A stretch of 64,000 bases of DNA from DASSBQ01 sp040981125 (GCA_040981125.1 JANRMQ010000001.1:1-64000), one strand, 5' to 3'. Numbered from the stretch's first letter, positions 50,924 through 60,707 are shown. Notes: generated by a model from the letters alone, not told the origin. Translations and numbers: made by a program.

Positions 50924-51707
50924 CGCGCACCACTCCCGGTCCGACGACCTTCGCGCGCACGTCCTTGCCGGAATCCGTGTTCGACACGGTGATGGTTTGC
51001 CCCATTTCGCCGTTGCCTTTGGTGACGCCGGATGTTTGGACAGACAGTCCGCCCATCTTCGCCTCGATCATGACACGATCTCCCTTGCGGACGATAAACG
51101 GCCGCCGTAACGAAGTGAGCTTGATCGGAATTTGCGGAGCCAATGGTCTCGCGGCGGCCTTTCCGATGACGTCCCGAAGATCGGTCGCATAGGGCGATTT
51201 CAAGTCGAACAGGGCAACGCGGGTCGTGACGATGTCGTCCGCATCGATTTCTTCGTCCATTTTGATGAGCCGGACGGGCGCCAGAATATCCAGATACGCC
51301 GCCACGTCGGTCGTCGCGTCAATCGTCCGGTGCAAGTTCCCATTGACGGCGACATGCACGTGAAACACGCGGCGTCCCACGCTTCCCTCGATGTCGGACG
51401 AACTGACCATGAGGCCCAGCGCGCCCGCCGGAACCGCGATCGGCTGTTGCGGGTCGCCGAGCGTAACGTGAATCTCCTGCGCCTTGCCCGCAAACTCACG
51501 CTGCAGATACTCATGGATCGCCTTGCGGATACGATCCGGATAGATCACCTGGCGACCATGCGAACGGACCGTCTCCTTCACGCGATCACTCCCCTGTCTC
51601 TGCGCCTCGGCCGACTCTCGTCCGGCCGGATGCCCCATGACCTCACAGACCGTCCCGAGGATCCCCGCCCATCCGATCATGAAGAACAGTATGAACCATC
51701 GTGTCAT
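50913..51707 (-). CDS. flgA: Flagellar P-ring assembly chaperone FlgA
   Basis: This 264-residue protein starts MTRWFILFFMIGWAGILG, a Sec signal, with AAGGA seven bases upstream. The C-terminal SAF-like domain reads EIDADDIVTTRVALFDLKSPY, IPIKLTSLRRPFIVRKGDRVMI and GQTITVSNTDSGKDVRAKVVGPG, as in FlgA. It acts in the periplasm to help FlgI assemble. It lies between flgG and flgH. Confidence 0.93.
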   Translation of the reverse strand: MTRWFILFFMIGWAGILGTVCEVMGHPAGRESAEAQRQGSDRVKETVRSHGRQVIYPDRIRKAIHEYLQREFAGKAQEIHVTLGDPQQPIAVPAGALGLMVSSSDIEGSVGRRVFHVHVAVNGNLHRTIDATTDVAAYLDILAPVRLIKMDEEIDADDIVTTRVALFDLKSPYATDLRDVIGKAAARPLAPQIPIKLTSLRRPFIVRKGDRVMIEAKMGGLSVQTSGVTKGNGEMGQTITVSNTDSGKDVRAKVVGPGVVRVEF

Positions 51708-51732
51708 AGGGTCATCCTTGCCCGCGGTAATC

Positions 51733-52524
51733 TTACCGGCGGATATTGTTCGCAATGGACATCATCTCGTCCGACGCTTGAATCGTCTTGGAATTGATCT
51801 CATAGCTCCGTTGGGCGATGATCATGTTCACCATTTCCTCGGCGAGGTTGACGTTGCTGCTTTCCAGAAATCCTTGCTGGATGACTCCGAACCCGGTTGA
51901 GAAGCCACCCGTGCCTTGCAAAGGCGGGCCTGACGCAAAACTGTCAAGAAACAGATTGTTACCCATAGCGACCAACCCGGAGGGGTTGTCGAATCGGACC
52001 AATTGAATCTGCCCCACCTGGGAAGCCTGAGTGACGCCGGGCAACAACACCGACACCGTGCCGTCCTGTCCGATATCGATCTTCAGCGCGCCGGATGGAA
52101 TCGTAATGACCGGGGTAAGCTGATCGCCGTCGCCGGTTACGAGATTGCCGACATTGTCCCGCTTGAAGGACCCGTTTCTCGTGTACATGATCGTGCCGTC
52201 CGGCCGGGCGACTTGGAACAGCCCCGGCCCATCGATCGCCAAATCCAGATCATTGTTGGTTTGCCGCATATTGCCCTGCATCCATTCCTTGGACACGGTC
52301 GTCGGCCGCACACCGGCGCCGATCTGCACGCCGACCGGAAAGACGCCGACATTCGACGCGTTCGTCCCCGGAAGCCGCTGAATCTGGTACAGGAGATCGG
52401 CAAATTCCGCCCGGCTCCGCTTGAATGCGCTGGTGTTCACGTTCGCCAGGTTATGCGCGATCGTATCCACATTGATCTGCTGCGCCGTCATGCCGGTCGC
52501 CGCCGTCCACATCGCTCGAATCAT
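51733..52524 (-). CDS. flgG: Distal rod protein FlgG
   Basis: This 263-residue protein reads MWTAATGMTAQQINVDTIAHNLANVNTSAFK near its start and ends with SSNVNLAEEMVNMIIAQRSYEINSKTIQASDEMM. Length and both termini match FlgG. It forms the distal rod that crosses the peptidoglycan and rings. It is 72 bases after flgF. Confidence 0.96.
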   Translation of the reverse strand: MIRAMWTAATGMTAQQINVDTIAHNLANVNTSAFKRSRAEFADLLYQIQRLPGTNASNVGVFPVGVQIGAGVRPTTVSKEWMQGNMRQTNNDLDLAIDGPGLFQVARPDGTIMYTRNGSFKRDNVGNLVTGDGDQLTPVITIPSGALKIDIGQDGTVSVLLPGVTQASQVGQIQLVRFDNPSGLVAMGNNLFLDSFASGPPLQGTGGFSTGFGVIQQGFLESSNVNLAEEMVNMIIAQRSYEINSKTIQASDEMMSIANNIRR

Positions 52525-52596
52525 CGATTCCTCCTTAACCCCGAATTACGTGCTTCGCGTCTCGGCTCCGTCACAGACCCCCGGTGAATTGCGCGG

Positions 52597-53367
52597 CTAT
52601 TGCACGCGGCCGACATCGCGAATGGCCGTCTCGGTCATCTGATCGAGCGTCTGCATCAGTTTTTGCGCCGATTCGTAGGTCCGCATGCCTTGAATCATTT
52701 TCACCATCTCGCCCAACGCATTGACGTTCGATTCTTCAATATGGCCGGACTGTACCCGGGGATGGGGCGCCGTGTTCGGCCGGCCGCCGGCGAACAGCCC
52801 TTCCATATGCTTGTGCGGCATCTGTTCCGGTGCAAACTCCACCACTTTCAAAGTCGCCACCTGGTTCCCGTCCACTTGGATCGCGCCTTCATTGTTGATC
52901 TGAATATGGCCCGGAGGAATTTTAATTTCCCCTTTCGTCCCCATGACCGGATATCCAAGATTCGAGACCAGCCGGCGTTTGTTATCGAGCGAAAACATGC
53001 CGCTTCTGGTATAGCGCGGCCCTTGCGGGGTCTTGATCTCAAAAAAGCCGTCTCCGTCAAGGGCGAGATCCAAGGGATTGCCGGTGATCCGGATGCGGCC
53101 CGCCTCGAACGAGGTGGCCACCGCATGCGGCTGGACGAAGACCCGCTCCGCCGCTCCGCCCGGCTTGGCCATGATGGTCTGGGCCAGTCCCGCCGCGGAA
53201 AGCGAAGCCGCCGGCGCATGAGCGGCGCGGCCGAGCACGGTGCGAAACGCCTGCTCGTCCTGTTTGAAGCCGGCCGTATTGACGTTGGCCAGATTATTGG
53301 CGAAGACCTGAAGTTGACGTTCTTGAGCGATGGCGCCGGAAAGGATGGGATAGATGGCACGATTCAT
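52597..53367 (-). CDS. flgF: Proximal rod protein FlgF
   Basis: This 256-residue rod protein reads AQERQLQVFANNLANVNTAGFKQDE near its start and ends with SNVNALGEMVKMIQGMRTYESAQKLMQTLD, typical of FlgF. The hook-basal-body core lies between. It is the first gene of a block (flgF-flgG-flgA-flgH-flgI-flgJ) preceded by a sigma-54-type promoter. Confidence 0.93.
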   Translation of the reverse strand: MNRAIYPILSGAIAQERQLQVFANNLANVNTAGFKQDEQAFRTVLGRAAHAPAASLSAAGLAQTIMAKPGGAAERVFVQPHAVATSFEAGRIRITGNPLDLALDGDGFFEIKTPQGPRYTRSGMFSLDNKRRLVSNLGYPVMGTKGEIKIPPGHIQINNEGAIQVDGNQVATLKVVEFAPEQMPHKHMEGLFAGGRPNTAPHPRVQSGHIEESNVNALGEMVKMIQGMRTYESAQKLMQTLDQMTETAIRDVGRVQ

Positions 53368-53410
53368 AGTGTCAGTTTTCTGTCGAACCGGTTTTGCAAT
53401 CTTTCATCTA

Positions 53411-53425
53411 GCAATCGATATGCCA
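53411..53425 (-). promoter_or_regulatory. Sigma-54-type promoter before flgF
   Basis: On the minus strand the sequence reads TGGCATA, four bases, TTGC(T). This matches the -24/-12 consensus TGGCACR-N4-TTGCW with correct GG-to-GC spacing. It ends 44 bases before the flgF ATG, in a 261-bp gap with no gene. An enhancer-binding activator would be needed; none is encoded in this window. Confidence 0.65.
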
Positions 53426-53628
53426 CCGAGGAAGATCTCCGCGCCCTGAAAGCACACGGTCGGGAATGAGAGAAAGAGGCGCGAAGGCTGAATTTACACG
53501 TGCCGGCCGCACCAATCCGGCAGGCGGGCGAGCACAGGAAAGAGGACGGGATATCAGCTGGGAAGAGTTTGCCGCCCGTATGGAAAGCTTTACCTACCGA
53601 AGGGAGACGGAGAACAAGAGAAGCGGAG

Positions 53629-54489
53629 CTATTCCGAACGCACGCCGGTCATGCGGGTGGACAGTGTGTCGGTCGAGTCGCCGGGCAAGCCGCACATGAC
53701 ATAGCCTTCCGTCCTGGCTTGCGCGACTGCTTGAGCCGCCAGATCGAGTAAGGGACCCGCGTCCGTCGCGGCCGGCGGCAGCACGGCGATACCGATGCGG
53801 CTCGTCAGAAAGATTTCATGCCCTTCCAGGATGAACGGGAGGGACACTGTCGCCTGGATTTTCGCGGCGACCGACAGAACGGCGGACTGGTCGTCGATAT
53901 TGTCAAGCAACGCCACAAACGATCGTTCTCCCAGCCGCGCAACCGCATCGGTCGTGCGGAGCGCGCTTTTCACCCGGGCTGCTTGGACCCGATACACCAG
54001 GTTGTTATTGAGTATTCCGTGAAGCTCATCCGCCAAGATGAAGTGGTCCAATTCCACCAGCAGGACGGCCACCTGCCGTCCGGACTTGCGGGCGCGCGAA
54101 ACAGCCTGATTGGCCAAGAGCATAAACAGACGCTGCATCGGGAGACCGGTCACCGAATCATACGTGGCCATGTTCCGCTGAGCACTTTCGGGTCGAGGAC
54201 TCTTGTTCCATGCGAACGCTTTCGCGCGCTTCATCAGAAGAAACAACCCGGCCGAGAGAAGTCCCGCGCTTCCGACGGCCCACGCAACATGTGGCGGCCG
54301 CTTGGAGCCGTCGACGATGTATCGGTCGATTCCACACCAGCGGCACACCCGGTCCATCGCTCGTCCCGGCCACCGCCGTACGGACGCCGCGGCGTCTATC
54401 GGCCTGCGATCCTGTCCGCCTGCTTCACCGGAAGCGGGAAGCACGCGGATATCGGCGGCGTCGCCGTCGGAACCTGGTTGCGACATCAC
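53629..54489 (-). CDS. Degenerate GGDEF-domain membrane protein
   Basis: This 286-residue protein has a likely transmembrane helix (AWAVGSAGLLSAGLFLLM, about 70-87) after a short N-terminal region with CRWCG. A GGDEF-fold domain follows, beginning YDSVTGLPMQRLFMLLA near 109. The active loop, normally RxGGDEF, reads RLGERSF, so cyclase activity is very unlikely. The rest of the fold (IQATVSLPFILEGHEIFLTSRIGIAV) looks well kept, suggesting a binding or regulatory role. It lies between fliA and flgF. Confidence 0.75.
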   Translation of the reverse strand: MMSQPGSDGDAADIRVLPASGEAGGQDRRPIDAAASVRRWPGRAMDRVCRWCGIDRYIVDGSKRPPHVAWAVGSAGLLSAGLFLLMKRAKAFAWNKSPRPESAQRNMATYDSVTGLPMQRLFMLLANQAVSRARKSGRQVAVLLVELDHFILADELHGILNNNLVYRVQAARVKSALRTTDAVARLGERSFVALLDNIDDQSAVLSVAAKIQATVSLPFILEGHEIFLTSRIGIAVLPPAATDAGPLLDLAAQAVAQARTEGYVMCGLPGDSTDTLSTRMTGVRSE

Positions 54490-54569
54490 GATCGAATGGC
54501 CTTGTCAGGATTTGGTGCTGGTTGGATATCGGCCGTTCAGGAAGAAAACTGTAGATGCGCCGATGACAA

Positions 54570-55334
54570 CTACGCTTCCACCGGCTGGAGCCTGGCCTTC
54601 AAATGCACGATGGCCTTGCTGTGGATTTGACACACGCGGGATTCCGTCACCTTGAGAATCTGCCCGATCTCTTTCATGGTCAATTCTTCGAAATAGTAGA
54701 GCGTCAGGACCAGACGCTCCTTCTCTGCAAGTTCCTGAATCGCCTGACAGAGGACTTGCCGCTCCCGCCCGTTGACCAGCGAGGCCAAGGGATCCGGTTG
54801 ACTGACATCGGTCAACATGCCCAAGATCTTATGCCCATCCTGATCCTGAACGCCAAGATCATCGAGACTCACGACAATGGCGCCGCGCGCCCGCGTGAGA
54901 AACTCGTCCAGTTCCTGGAGCGACATTTTCAACTCCGCCGCCACCTCCTCATCCGTAGGAGGCCGGCCGTGGCGGTTGAGCAGCTCGGAATATGTTCTCT
55001 GGAGCAGCGTGATTCGCTCATGGACCGAGCGCGGGACCCAATCCATCGAGCGGATCTCATCCAGCATGGCGCCGCGGATGCGAAATTCGGCGTACGTCTT
55101 GAATTTTGCCTCGCGGGTCGGATCATACTTCTCCATCGCGTCCATCAGTCCGATGATACCGACCGAGACCAAATCTTCGGCATCCAAATAGGCCGGCAGC
55201 CGGAATGCCAATCGATGCGCCATGGAACGGATGACATGGGTGAACTCCTGAATGATCCGTTCACGATCGCCCTGCACGGCATTCGACTTCGACTGCGATT
55301 GCGACACGTCGGCTCGATTCATAGGCCTTCGCAT
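54570..55334 (-). CDS. fliA: RNA polymerase sigma-28 factor FliA
   Basis: This 254-residue sigma factor has region 2 (LAFRLPAYLDAEDLVSVGIIGLMDAMEKYDP, AEFRIRGAMLDEIRSMDWVPRSV) and region 4 (LVLTLYYFEELTMKEIGQILKVTESRVCQIHSKAI), as in FliA. It directs late flagellar genes and is held by FlgM. The start at 55334 lies 3 bases after the flhG stop; MNRADVS at 55322 is an alternative. Confidence 0.95.
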   Translation of the reverse strand: MRRPMNRADVSQSQSKSNAVQGDRERIIQEFTHVIRSMAHRLAFRLPAYLDAEDLVSVGIIGLMDAMEKYDPTREAKFKTYAEFRIRGAMLDEIRSMDWVPRSVHERITLLQRTYSELLNRHGRPPTDEEVAAELKMSLQELDEFLTRARGAIVVSLDDLGVQDQDGHKILGMLTDVSQPDPLASLVNGRERQVLCQAIQELAEKERLVLTLYYFEELTMKEIGQILKVTESRVCQIHSKAIVHLKARLQPVEA

Positions 55335-55337
55335 TCT

Positions 55338-56198
55338 TCAGGTCGTGCGCAGCAACTGTTGCCAGAGAAACTGGACCGTGCCCTTCGGCAGATCAGGCAC
55401 TGCCAGCCGATCCACCGCCTCGGTCAACGACAGGAACGCCCGGCTGGAAGGCGCCTGGGGATAGCGGTCCAACACCGCGCGCTGCTGCATCACCGCGAGA
55501 GGAAGATAGTCATCCAGCGGCACCGCCCCTAAATATTCGATGGAAATTTGCAGGAAGCGGCTGGCCGCCACCTCTAACTTGGCGAACACGCGGGCTGCTT
55601 CGTTCGGACTCTTGGCCAAATTGACCAAGACATGAAACCGGCGTTCCCGATATTGCCGCAGCAAGACCTTCATCAAGGCATAGGCGTCGGTCAAAGAAGT
55701 CGGCTCCGGCGAGATCACCACGACAATCGACTGCGCCGCAGCGGCAAAGAATGTCACGTTCGATGAGATTCCGGCCCCGGTATCGATTAAGAGGATGTCG
55801 ATGAGGTGGGATACCTGCTCCAGTTCGCCTTGCAGAATCTGATGTTGGGGTTCGGACAACGCGGTCAATTGGGCCAGACCGGAACTGGCCGGAAGAATGC
55901 GGATCCCGGACGGCCCTTCCAACATGATCTCGGACAGCGAGCGGGTTCCGGAGAGAACATGTTCAAGGGTATATTTCGGCGTCAATCCCAACAACACGTC
56001 GATGTTGCCCAGCCCAAGGTCCGCATCAAGAACCAGAACGCGCTTTCCCGCCCGCGACAGCGCAATTGCGAGATTGGCGACCACGTTCGTTTTCCCCACT
56101 CCACCCTTTCCACTGGTCACGGTGATGACCTGAGGAGGACGCGTGCCGGCTCCCGATCGAATCATCCTTGGTTGCGCCGCCAGCGTGATCTCACTCAT
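55338..56198 (-). CDS. flhG: Flagellar number regulator FlhG
   Basis: This 286-residue MinD-family ATPase reads ITVTSGKGGVGKTNVVANLAIAL (deviant Walker A), VLDADLGLGNIDVLLGL and IDILLIDTGAGISSNVTFFA (Walker B). It works with FlhF to set flagellum number and place. Its start overlaps the flhF end by 8 bases. The order flhF-flhG-fliA is widely conserved. Confidence 0.95.
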   Translation of the reverse strand: MSEITLAAQPRMIRSGAGTRPPQVITVTSGKGGVGKTNVVANLAIALSRAGKRVLVLDADLGLGNIDVLLGLTPKYTLEHVLSGTRSLSEIMLEGPSGIRILPASSGLAQLTALSEPQHQILQGELEQVSHLIDILLIDTGAGISSNVTFFAAAAQSIVVVISPEPTSLTDAYALMKVLLRQYRERRFHVLVNLAKSPNEAARVFAKLEVAASRFLQISIEYLGAVPLDDYLPLAVMQQRAVLDRYPQAPSSRAFLSLTEAVDRLAVPDLPKGTVQFLWQQLLRTT

Positions 56199-57501
56199 GT
56201 TGATGCTCCCTCTCTGAAGTGACGGATACGGACCGGTTCACGGCATGCTCGCCCGGATGGTGATAGCGGCCGGCTTTCAGGCCGAGCTCAACGCCGGGGG
56301 CAGGCCGTTCGGGAATCCCGCGCACCGGCACGGTCGCGCCCAGCACCAGATCGATGAGCCGGTCCGGCATCGCGGGCGCCAGATCCTCGGGGACGCGAGG
56401 GCCCGTTCCCCAGTAGGACAAGGGAATGCCCCACTGGTGCGCGGCCTCGAAGATGCTGCCGTATCCGGCGGTCTCATCCAATTTTGTGAACAACAGGCGC
56501 AACACCGGGGCGTCCGCGCAGCGTTTGACGGCTACCTCGATATCCTGAATCCGGGTGGTCGCCGACACGACGAGGTGCACTTCCAGCCGGTGCGCCAAAC
56601 CGGTGAGCGCTGTCCATTCATGCCAGGGCTGTTCATGGCGAGGATTGAAACCCGGCGTATCGACCAGCACCAATTCCGTCTGCCCGAGTCGTCCGATGCA
56701 GTCCCGCGCCTCGTCGCCGGTCGAAGCCGTCGCCAATTCCACGCCCAGCACGTTGGCATAGAGCCGGAGTTGTTCAACCGCCGCCGGTCGATAGTTGTCG
56801 ATCGTCACCATCGCCACCGATCGCTTTTCTTCCAACCGGTAGTGGGCCGCCAGTTTCGCAATCGTCGTCGTTTTCCCGACGCCGCTGGGCCCGGCAAAGA
56901 CCACAATTTTTTGACACTCGTCCGCCGTGAGCAGCGGGCCTGCCGATTGGAGTCGTGAGGAGAGGACGCCGCGCAACAATTGGAGCATGAAATGCGGCAT
57001 CGTCCGGTCCGGGTCGCGGAGCGTGTCTTGAAGTTGACGCAGGCAATCATAGGCGGTCTCTTGTCTGATCCCCTGCCCAATCAGATCGCCATAGATGCCC
57101 TGCAGCGACTTGGAGAGAAAAACCGGGGCGCCCGCTCCGAAATCCGGCCCGGCGTCTCTCGATTGAGCTCCACCGCTGGACTTGGCACAACGGGGCGCCG
57201 CCGGCGCGGGTGGAATAAGGGCGGCTTCGAGGTTGTGAGCAAACGACGGGACGGATGATGCCGGCGCATCCTTGACTCCATCATTGGTTCCGGTGCGTTG
57301 AATCGACTGATCGTCCTGGTCCGCGCCGTCCTGGTCGATCGCCGCCATGACTTCGAGCGCCGAACTGCCCAGCATGCCGAAGGCGTTCCCCCATTTCCGC
57401 ACGCGGCGGGTCGAGAGAATGACCGCATCGGATCCCAGTTCCTGCTTGATGGCGCGGATCGCCTCCTGCATGGATTGCGCATAGAAGGTCCTGACTTTCA
57501 T
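56191..57501 (-). CDS. flhF: SRP-family GTPase FlhF
   Basis: This 436-residue protein has a basic N-terminal part (MKVRTFYAQSMQEAIRAIKQELGSDAVILSTR) and an NG domain with P-loop IVVFAGPSGVGKTTTIAKLAA-like text (GPSGVGKTTTIAKL near 205), VAMVTIDNYRPAAVEQLRLY, LVDTPGFNPR and FTKLDETAGYGS. It positions the flagellum, usually at the pole, with FlhG. It overlaps flhA by 4 bases. Confidence 0.95.
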   Translation of the reverse strand: MKVRTFYAQSMQEAIRAIKQELGSDAVILSTRRVRKWGNAFGMLGSSALEVMAAIDQDGADQDDQSIQRTGTNDGVKDAPASSVPSFAHNLEAALIPPAPAAPRCAKSSGGAQSRDAGPDFGAGAPVFLSKSLQGIYGDLIGQGIRQETAYDCLRQLQDTLRDPDRTMPHFMLQLLRGVLSSRLQSAGPLLTADECQKIVVFAGPSGVGKTTTIAKLAAHYRLEEKRSVAMVTIDNYRPAAVEQLRLYANVLGVELATASTGDEARDCIGRLGQTELVLVDTPGFNPRHEQPWHEWTALTGLAHRLEVHLVVSATTRIQDIEVAVKRCADAPVLRLLFTKLDETAGYGSIFEAAHQWGIPLSYWGTGPRVPEDLAPAMPDRLIDLVLGATVPVRGIPERPAPGVELGLKAGRYHHPGEHAVNRSVSVTSEREHQHE

Positions 57502-59606
57502 GCGAGGCTCCTCATTTCAGCCGCATCCATATCCACACGGACCGTCTCGACCGCCTGCAGCCGCACGACACTGTCGATCTCGTTCAGCCCGAGGACCGGC
57601 ACCGCATGCAGGATGCGGTCCGTCAATTTGCGCAGATGCCGGCGCAACGACGGCGAACAGAGAATGACCGGTTGGTGGCCACGGCCCGCCATTCGTTCCG
57701 CGGCTTGCTTGAGCGCCGTCAGCAGCTTCTGAGAGAGCAAGGGATCAACCGTCCACGCGCTTCCTTGGGGCGCGGCATTCGCCTGCTCAGCCAACGTCCG
57801 GTCGAGCCGCGGGTCGAGCCCGATGACGGGCAACGTACCGTCTAATCCCATGTATTGTCGCGTGATGGTCCGGCCGAGGGCCTGGCGGGCTACTTCCGTC
57901 AAGATGTCGGGATCCTTCGTCGAGCCGGCATGATCCGCCAGCGCTTCCAGGATCGACCGGAGATCCCTGATCGGCACGCCCTCGCGGAGGAGGTGGGCAA
58001 GGATGCGGACGATACTCCCCAATGAGAGAAGATTCGGCACAAGTTCCTCCACCAATTTCGGATGCGCCCGGGCCAGCTCATCGAGCAAACCCTGAACCTC
58101 CTGGCGGCCGAGCAATTCATGGGCATGACGTTTGACGATTTCGGAGAGGTGCGTGGCGATCGCCGACACCGGATCGACGACGGTGTAGCCGGCCAGTTGA
58201 GCCTGCTCGCGCAGTTGTTCCGACAGCCACAAGGCCGGTAGGCCGAACGCGGGCTCCTTCGTCGCGATGCCGTGGACGACATTCTTCTGCGCCGTGCCCG
58301 GATCGATCGCCAGTACGTGCGAGGGCATGACGTCCGACTTGGCAATTTCCACGCCTTTGACGAGCACGGCATATTCGTTCGGTCGCAACTGGAGATTATC
58401 TCGAATGTGGATCGGCGGCAGAACAAAGCCCATGGTCTCGGCGAACTGCCGCCGCAGTCCTTTGACTCGATCCAGCAGCGCTCCTCCCTGCGTTCCTTCC
58501 ACCAAACCGATCAATCCATACCCCACTTGCACTTCCATCATGTCGATCGGGGCGACGCGAGTCACGGCCTCTTCGGCAGCCGGTGCCGCAGCCGGCGCCG
58601 GCTCGGCCTGCGCCAGCGCCGCCTCCCGCAGGTGTAGCTGATAGGCCACCCAGGCGACCGATCCGCCGAGCACCACAAAGGCCAGATGCGGCAGGCCCGG
58701 CACAAGGCCGAGAGCCAGCAGGATGCCGGCCGACGTCCCGACCGCTTTAGGCGAGATCAAGACTTGTCTGGTGATTTCAAATCCGAGGTTGGCCTCCGAG
58801 GCGGCGCGGGTGACCACGATACCGGCCGCGGTGGAGACGATCAGCGCGGGCACTTGAGCGACAAGCCCCTCGCCCACCGTCAGCAAGGTATAGGTTTGCG
58901 CGGCGGCGCCAATCGTCATTCCCTGCTGGAGCACGCCGATCGTGAGGCCGCCTAGAATATTGACCAGCGTAATGATGACTGCGGCCACGGCGTCGCCGCG
59001 AACGAACTTGCTCGCGCCGTCCATGGAACCGTAAAAGTCCGCTTCTTCCGCGATCTCACGCCTGCGACGGCGTGCTTCCGTATCGTTGATCAGGCCGGCA
59101 TTCAGATCGGCGTCGATGCTCATCTGTTTGCCGGGCATCGCATCCAACGTGAACCGTGCCGCCACTTCCGCCACGCGGCCGGCGCCCTTGGTCACCACGA
59201 CGAAATTGATGATGACCAGGATGATGAAGACGACCAATCCGACCGTATAATTGCCGCCGACCACAAAATTGCCGAAGGCGCGGATCACCTCTCCCGCGGC
59301 TCCGACGCCTTCGTTGCCATGCAGGAGAATGAGCCGCGTGGAGGCGACATTCAGCGACAACCGGAGCAGCGTGACCATCAGAAGAATCGACGGAAACACG
59401 GAGAACTCCAGCGGCTTCCGCACCTGCATGCCGACCAAAAGAATAATGATCGACAGCGTAATGTTGAAACTCAGCAGCAGGTCCAGCACGAACCGGGGAA
59501 GCGGCAGGAGCATTACCATGAGAATGGCGACGACACCCACGGACATCAGAACGTCCGGATGCTTCACGAGAGACGTGGTCGGGACCGATGTGCCGCTTGC
59601 GCTCAT
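57498..59606 (-). CDS. flhA: Flagellar export gate protein FlhA
   Basis: This 702-residue protein has eight or so N-terminal membrane segments (ILMVMLLPLPRFVLDLLLSF, ILLMVTLLRLSLNVASTRLIL, VVGGNYTVGLVVFIILVIINF) with the FHIPEP-type motif DAMPGKQMSIDADLNAGLI. The large cytoplasmic export domain starts near 340 and has VSAIATHLSEIVKRHAHELLGRQEV. It forms the nonameric export gate that binds chaperone-substrate complexes. Confidence 0.97.
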   Translation of the reverse strand: MSASGTSVPTTSLVKHPDVLMSVGVVAILMVMLLPLPRFVLDLLLSFNITLSIIILLVGMQVRKPLEFSVFPSILLMVTLLRLSLNVASTRLILLHGNEGVGAAGEVIRAFGNFVVGGNYTVGLVVFIILVIINFVVVTKGAGRVAEVAARFTLDAMPGKQMSIDADLNAGLINDTEARRRRREIAEEADFYGSMDGASKFVRGDAVAAVIITLVNILGGLTIGVLQQGMTIGAAAQTYTLLTVGEGLVAQVPALIVSTAAGIVVTRAASEANLGFEITRQVLISPKAVGTSAGILLALGLVPGLPHLAFVVLGGSVAWVAYQLHLREAALAQAEPAPAAAPAAEEAVTRVAPIDMMEVQVGYGLIGLVEGTQGGALLDRVKGLRRQFAETMGFVLPPIHIRDNLQLRPNEYAVLVKGVEIAKSDVMPSHVLAIDPGTAQKNVVHGIATKEPAFGLPALWLSEQLREQAQLAGYTVVDPVSAIATHLSEIVKRHAHELLGRQEVQGLLDELARAHPKLVEELVPNLLSLGSIVRILAHLLREGVPIRDLRSILEALADHAGSTKDPDILTEVARQALGRTITRQYMGLDGTLPVIGLDPRLDRTLAEQANAAPQGSAWTVDPLLSQKLLTALKQAAERMAGRGHQPVILCSPSLRRHLRKLTDRILHAVPVLGLNEIDSVVRLQAVETVRVDMDAAEMRSLA

Positions 59607-59615
59607 TCAGCCGTC

Positions 59616-60707
59616 CTATGCATCCGTGCGCGGGGCCACATGCCCGCGCACACGATAGACAAACGCCAAAATCTCGGCGACCGCGCGATACAAGTCCGCG
59701 GGCACCTCGCGACCAATATCGACCAATTTAAACAACGTCCGGGCCACCGGCTTGTTTTCCACGATAAGGATGCCGTGCTGGCGCGCGATCTCCCGGATAC
59801 GCGCCGCGACAAAACCGGCGCCCTTTGCCACGACGACGGGGGCCGCCATGCGGTCAGGCTTGTATTGAAGCGCGACCGCGATTTCGGTCGGATTCGTCAC
59901 CACCACATCCGCCGTCGGCACGGCGGACATCATGCGCCGGCGCGCCATCTCCTTCTGCACGGTCCGGACGCGCGCCCGCAGCATCGGATCGCCTTCAGCT
60001 TCGCGCTGTTCCTCCTTGACTTCCTCTTTCGTCATCCGCAGGCTGCGTTCCCATTCATAGCGTTGATAGGCGTAATCGAGCAGGCCGATCACGGCGGCGG
60101 CGCAGGCCATGAGCAGCGCGGCCTTCAGCGTGATCCACCCCACCGCAAGCAGCAGCGCCTGCAGTTCGTATTGAGTCAATTCCGGGAATCGAGCCATTTC
60201 CTGCCGGATCGCAAGGACACCGGTCCCGCCGATCGCGGCAATTTTCAGTAACGCCTTGGCCGATTCGGTCAGCGAACGCAGCGAACAGAGCCGGCTCAGT
60301 CCCTTCATGGGGTCTACGCGTTCCGGGTCGAGTTGCAGCGCATCGCGCCGCCACAGAAAACCGGTCTGCGCAAGGTTCGCCCCGATTCCCACCACGGCGA
60401 TCCCGGCCACAATCGGGGCCAGCAACATGAACACATCGGTTCCGATCCGGCCCAACAACAGGTGCAGGTGATCCAGGGTCAACATCCGGCGGGCCGCTTC
60501 ATCCGTCGCCAGCATCAGCCAATGCTGGAGAATCGAAATCATGGTCGCAATGCCCGGCATGGTCAGCCAATAGAGCAGCGCGAGGCTGCCGAGGATGCCG
60601 GCGGCCGCGGCCGCATCGCGGCTGAGCGCCACCTGCCCTTTGCGCCGCGCCTCCTCCTTCCGTTTCGGCGTTGCGCGTTCCGTGCGATTCTGTCCCGTCT
60701 CAGCCAT
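59616..60707 (-). CDS. flhB: Flagellar export switch protein FlhB
   Basis: This 363-residue protein has four membrane segments in the first 230 residues and a cytoplasmic domain with the self-cleaving NPTE motif (DVVVTNPTEIAVALQY, about 275-290). The linker EEVKEEQREAEGDP is a family mark. It switches export from rod/hook to filament substrates. Its start overlaps the fliR end by 8 bases. Confidence 0.97.
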   Translation of the reverse strand: MAETGQNRTERATPKRKEEARRKGQVALSRDAAAAAGILGSLALLYWLTMPGIATMISILQHWLMLATDEAARRMLTLDHLHLLLGRIGTDVFMLLAPIVAGIAVVGIGANLAQTGFLWRRDALQLDPERVDPMKGLSRLCSLRSLTESAKALLKIAAIGGTGVLAIRQEMARFPELTQYELQALLLAVGWITLKAALLMACAAAVIGLLDYAYQRYEWERSLRMTKEEVKEEQREAEGDPMLRARVRTVQKEMARRRMMSAVPTADVVVTNPTEIAVALQYKPDRMAAPVVVAKGAGFVAARIREIARQHGILIVENKPVARTLFKLVDIGREVPADLYRAVAEILAFVYRVRGHVAPRTDA

